Shown piece after piece: positions 62,617-64,000 of a stretch of DNA of 64,000 nt. The translations under genes and the position numbers were made by a program. Origin of the DNA: Arenibacter sp. 6A1. GTDB taxonomy: Bacteria > Bacteroidota > Bacteroidia > Flavobacteriales > Flavobacteriaceae. Location of the stretch: the NCBI RefSeq assembly GCF_012272855.1, contig NZ_JAAXCQ010000006.1:1-64000 (forward strand), written 5' to 3'. The notes below the pieces were generated by a model. That model saw only the letters and a program-made list of their open reading frames with translations, did not search any database and was not told the origin of the DNA. Each line of letters opens with the position of its first letter. Position 1 is the first letter of the stretch.

Positions 62617-63858
62617 TTATTTTGCTGTTACGTTTTCTTTAACAGGAAGGAATAAATCTTTTGTGTCTACTTGGTTCTTAATCAGGTCTTCAAAAGTCTC
62701 TCTCTCCCGTATTAAAATAGCTTTTCCTTCGTGCCATAGTACTTCGGCAGGTCTAAATCTGGAGTTGTAGTTGCTAGCCATGGTAAAGCAGTAAGCTCCC
62801 GCATTTTTAAAGCACAGGATATCGCCCTCCGAAATTTCAGAAATTCTTCTGTTGCTGGCAAAGGTGTCTGTCTCGCAGATATAACCTACTACTGAATAGT
62901 AACGCTCACGCCCTTTAGGGTTGGAGATGTTTTCTATAGTATGGGAGGCCCCGTATAGCATTGGTCTGATTAAATGATTAAATCCAGAGTCGATACTGGC
63001 AAATACCGTAGAAGTAGTTTGTTTTACGACATTTACCTTGGCCAAGAAAAATCCGGCTTCACTAACTAGGAACTTCCCAGGTTCAAAGGCTAGGGTCAAT
63101 TCTCTTCCGTACTCTTTGCAGAAGTCATTGAAACGAGTACTTAGTTTTTTTCCTAATTCCTCGATATTGGTTTCTATGTCCCCCTCTTTGTAAGGAACTT
63201 TAAATCCACTTCCGAAATCAATAAAATCTAAGCTTTCGAAATTCTTAGCGGTTTCAAAAAGAATTTCCGATGCGTAAAGAAAAACATCAATATCTAGAAT
63301 ATCACTCCCTGTATGCATGTGAATTCCGTTGATATTCATATTTGTAAGCTTAACGATGCGCAACAAATGTGGGATTTGATGTATGCTTATACCGAATTTT
63401 GAATCGATGTGGCCTACCGAAATATTAGAATTCCCGCCAGCCATTACGTGGGGGTTAATACGGATACATACCGGGATGTTTGGATGTTTGCTTCCGAATT
63501 GCTCTAAAATAGATAGGTTATCAATGTTGATGCGAACCCCTAATTTGGCAGCTTCTTCAATCTCTTCCAAAGAAACACCGTTGGGTGTAAAAATGATAGA
63601 ACTAGGTTTGAATCCTGCCATAAGGCCTAACTGTACCTCTTGGATAGAAACAGTATCTAGACCACTGCCCAAACTGTTCATTAATTTTAAAATAGTGATA
63701 TTGGATAGGGCCTTGGTAGCGTAATTTAATTGTAATTTCTTTACGCCCTTAAAGGCTTTGGTCAATCGCTGAAATTGAGATATTATTTTCTCAGAATCAT
63801 ATACATAAACCGGATCACCATATGTTTTCGCTATTTTTAATAAGTCAGTTTGTTGCAT
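62617..63858 (-). CDS. lysA: Diaminopimelate decarboxylase
   Basis: PLP enzyme (fold type III) that decarboxylates meso-diaminopimelate to lysine. The PLP Lys49 is in LNYATKALSN, HMHTGSD and GSGFKVPY bind the cofactor and substrate, and CETDTFASNR with GAYCFTMASNYN near the end complete the active site across the dimer. The 413-residue length is normal. It has a complete promoter upstream and no operon partner. Confidence 0.96.
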   Translation of the reverse strand: MQQTDLLKIAKTYGDPVYVYDSEKIISQFQRLTKAFKGVKKLQLNYATKALSNITILKLMNSLGSGLDTVSIQEVQLGLMAGFKPSSIIFTPNGVSLEEIEEAAKLGVRINIDNLSILEQFGSKHPNIPVCIRINPHVMAGGNSNISVGHIDSKFGISIHQIPHLLRIVKLTNMNINGIHMHTGSDILDIDVFLYASEILFETAKNFESLDFIDFGSGFKVPYKEGDIETNIEELGKKLSTRFNDFCKEYGRELTLAFEPGKFLVSEAGFFLAKVNVVKQTTSTVFASIDSGFNHLIRPMLYGASHTIENISNPKGRERYYSVVGYICETDTFASNRRISEISEGDILCFKNAGAYCFTMASNYNSRFRPAEVLWHEGKAILIRERETFEDLIKNQVDTKDLFLPVKENVTAK

Positions 63859-63876
63859 CTTACTTTAAATTTTAAG

Positions 63877-63908
63877 CAAAGCTAGTTTACTTCAATAAGT
63901 TGAGCAAA
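63877..63908 (-). promoter_or_regulatory. Complete -33/-7 promoter of lysA
   Basis: On the minus strand TTTG (63905-63908) and TAGCTTTG (63877-63884) are separated by 20 bp, close to the Bacteroidota consensus; the lysA ATG is 18 bp further on. Confidence 0.75.
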
Positions 63909-64000
63909 ATTTTATGATAAAAATAAACTTATGTAACAAAATGTTTTTTTTGTAACAAATTATAGCAAGAAAAATCCCTTCCATTTTTGAAGTTGTTGTA

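Overview
The window is 64 kb of an AT-rich chromosome from a member of the Bacteroidota, most likely a marine Flavobacteriaceae; the genus cannot be fixed from the sequence alone. Evidence: a SusC/SusD pair, many lipoproteins with short lipoboxes, families largely confined to this phylum (DUF3276/PUR-alpha-like, DUF4920, DUF6268, DUF1573), a 315-residue NusB, a DnaJ with a reduced zinc finger, promoters of the TTTG / TAnnTTTG type, and weak Shine-Dalgarno sequences. About 58 protein genes are supported. I saw no rRNA, tRNA, CRISPR array, prophage or intact insertion sequence.

Layout. 0-3.3 kb: prfA-pyrF and an alpha/beta hydrolase. 3.7-10.5 kb: a SusC/SusD nutrient-uptake pair behind a membrane-bound AraC-type regulator, with no degradative enzyme beside it. 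10.9-21.3 kb: DUF4197 lipoprotein, purU, divergent icmF (fused isobutyryl-CoA mutase), a small helical protein divergent from an Lrp regulator, an esterase-like secreted protein, an MFS exporter and a DUF1684 lipoprotein. 21.3-24.1 kb: P-II / ammonium transporter / outer-membrane barrel, a nitrogen-uptake operon. 25-31.1 kb: MazG-like pyrophosphohydrolase, ilvE, DUF4920, mnmD, an epimerase and the chaperones grpE-dnaJ. 31.4-36.6 kb: Na+-efflux-type ABC genes, mscS, an outer-membrane protein and a sigma-54-type response regulator without a DNA-binding domain, probably one transcription unit. 37.4-47.4 kb: PPK2 kinase and M28 peptidase, a cyclophilin-FKBP fusion, cold-shock protein, two peroxiredoxin/thioredoxin-type genes, csaA and a large M14 carboxypeptidase. 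48.1-52.3 kb: DUF3276, an ABC exporter, and nusB-DUF1573-yajC. 52.4-57.6 kb: YdeI-like protein, pepT, pyrD, a LysE exporter and HMG-CoA lyase. 58-63.9 kb: porin + covalent-FMN protein + small membrane protein, guaB, a secreted thioredoxin and lysA.

Metabolic themes: branched-chain amino acid and acyl-CoA turnover (ilvE, icmF, HMG-CoA lyase, an Lrp regulator), pyrimidine and purine synthesis (pyrF, pyrD, guaB, purU), peptide use (M28, M14, PepT), ammonium uptake, and protein folding and redox maintenance. The genes are mostly core genes.

The least explained structure lies between genes: six copies of an 80-bp repeat with complementary ends, two of them beside relic insertion-sequence ends, one next to a transposase gene broken by three in-frame stops. 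Other points for a second look are the porin/FMN-protein/membrane-protein module, the response regulator with GSFTSA in place of GAFTGA, and a 28-codon hydrophobic microORF. I did not find a clearly new multi-gene system.
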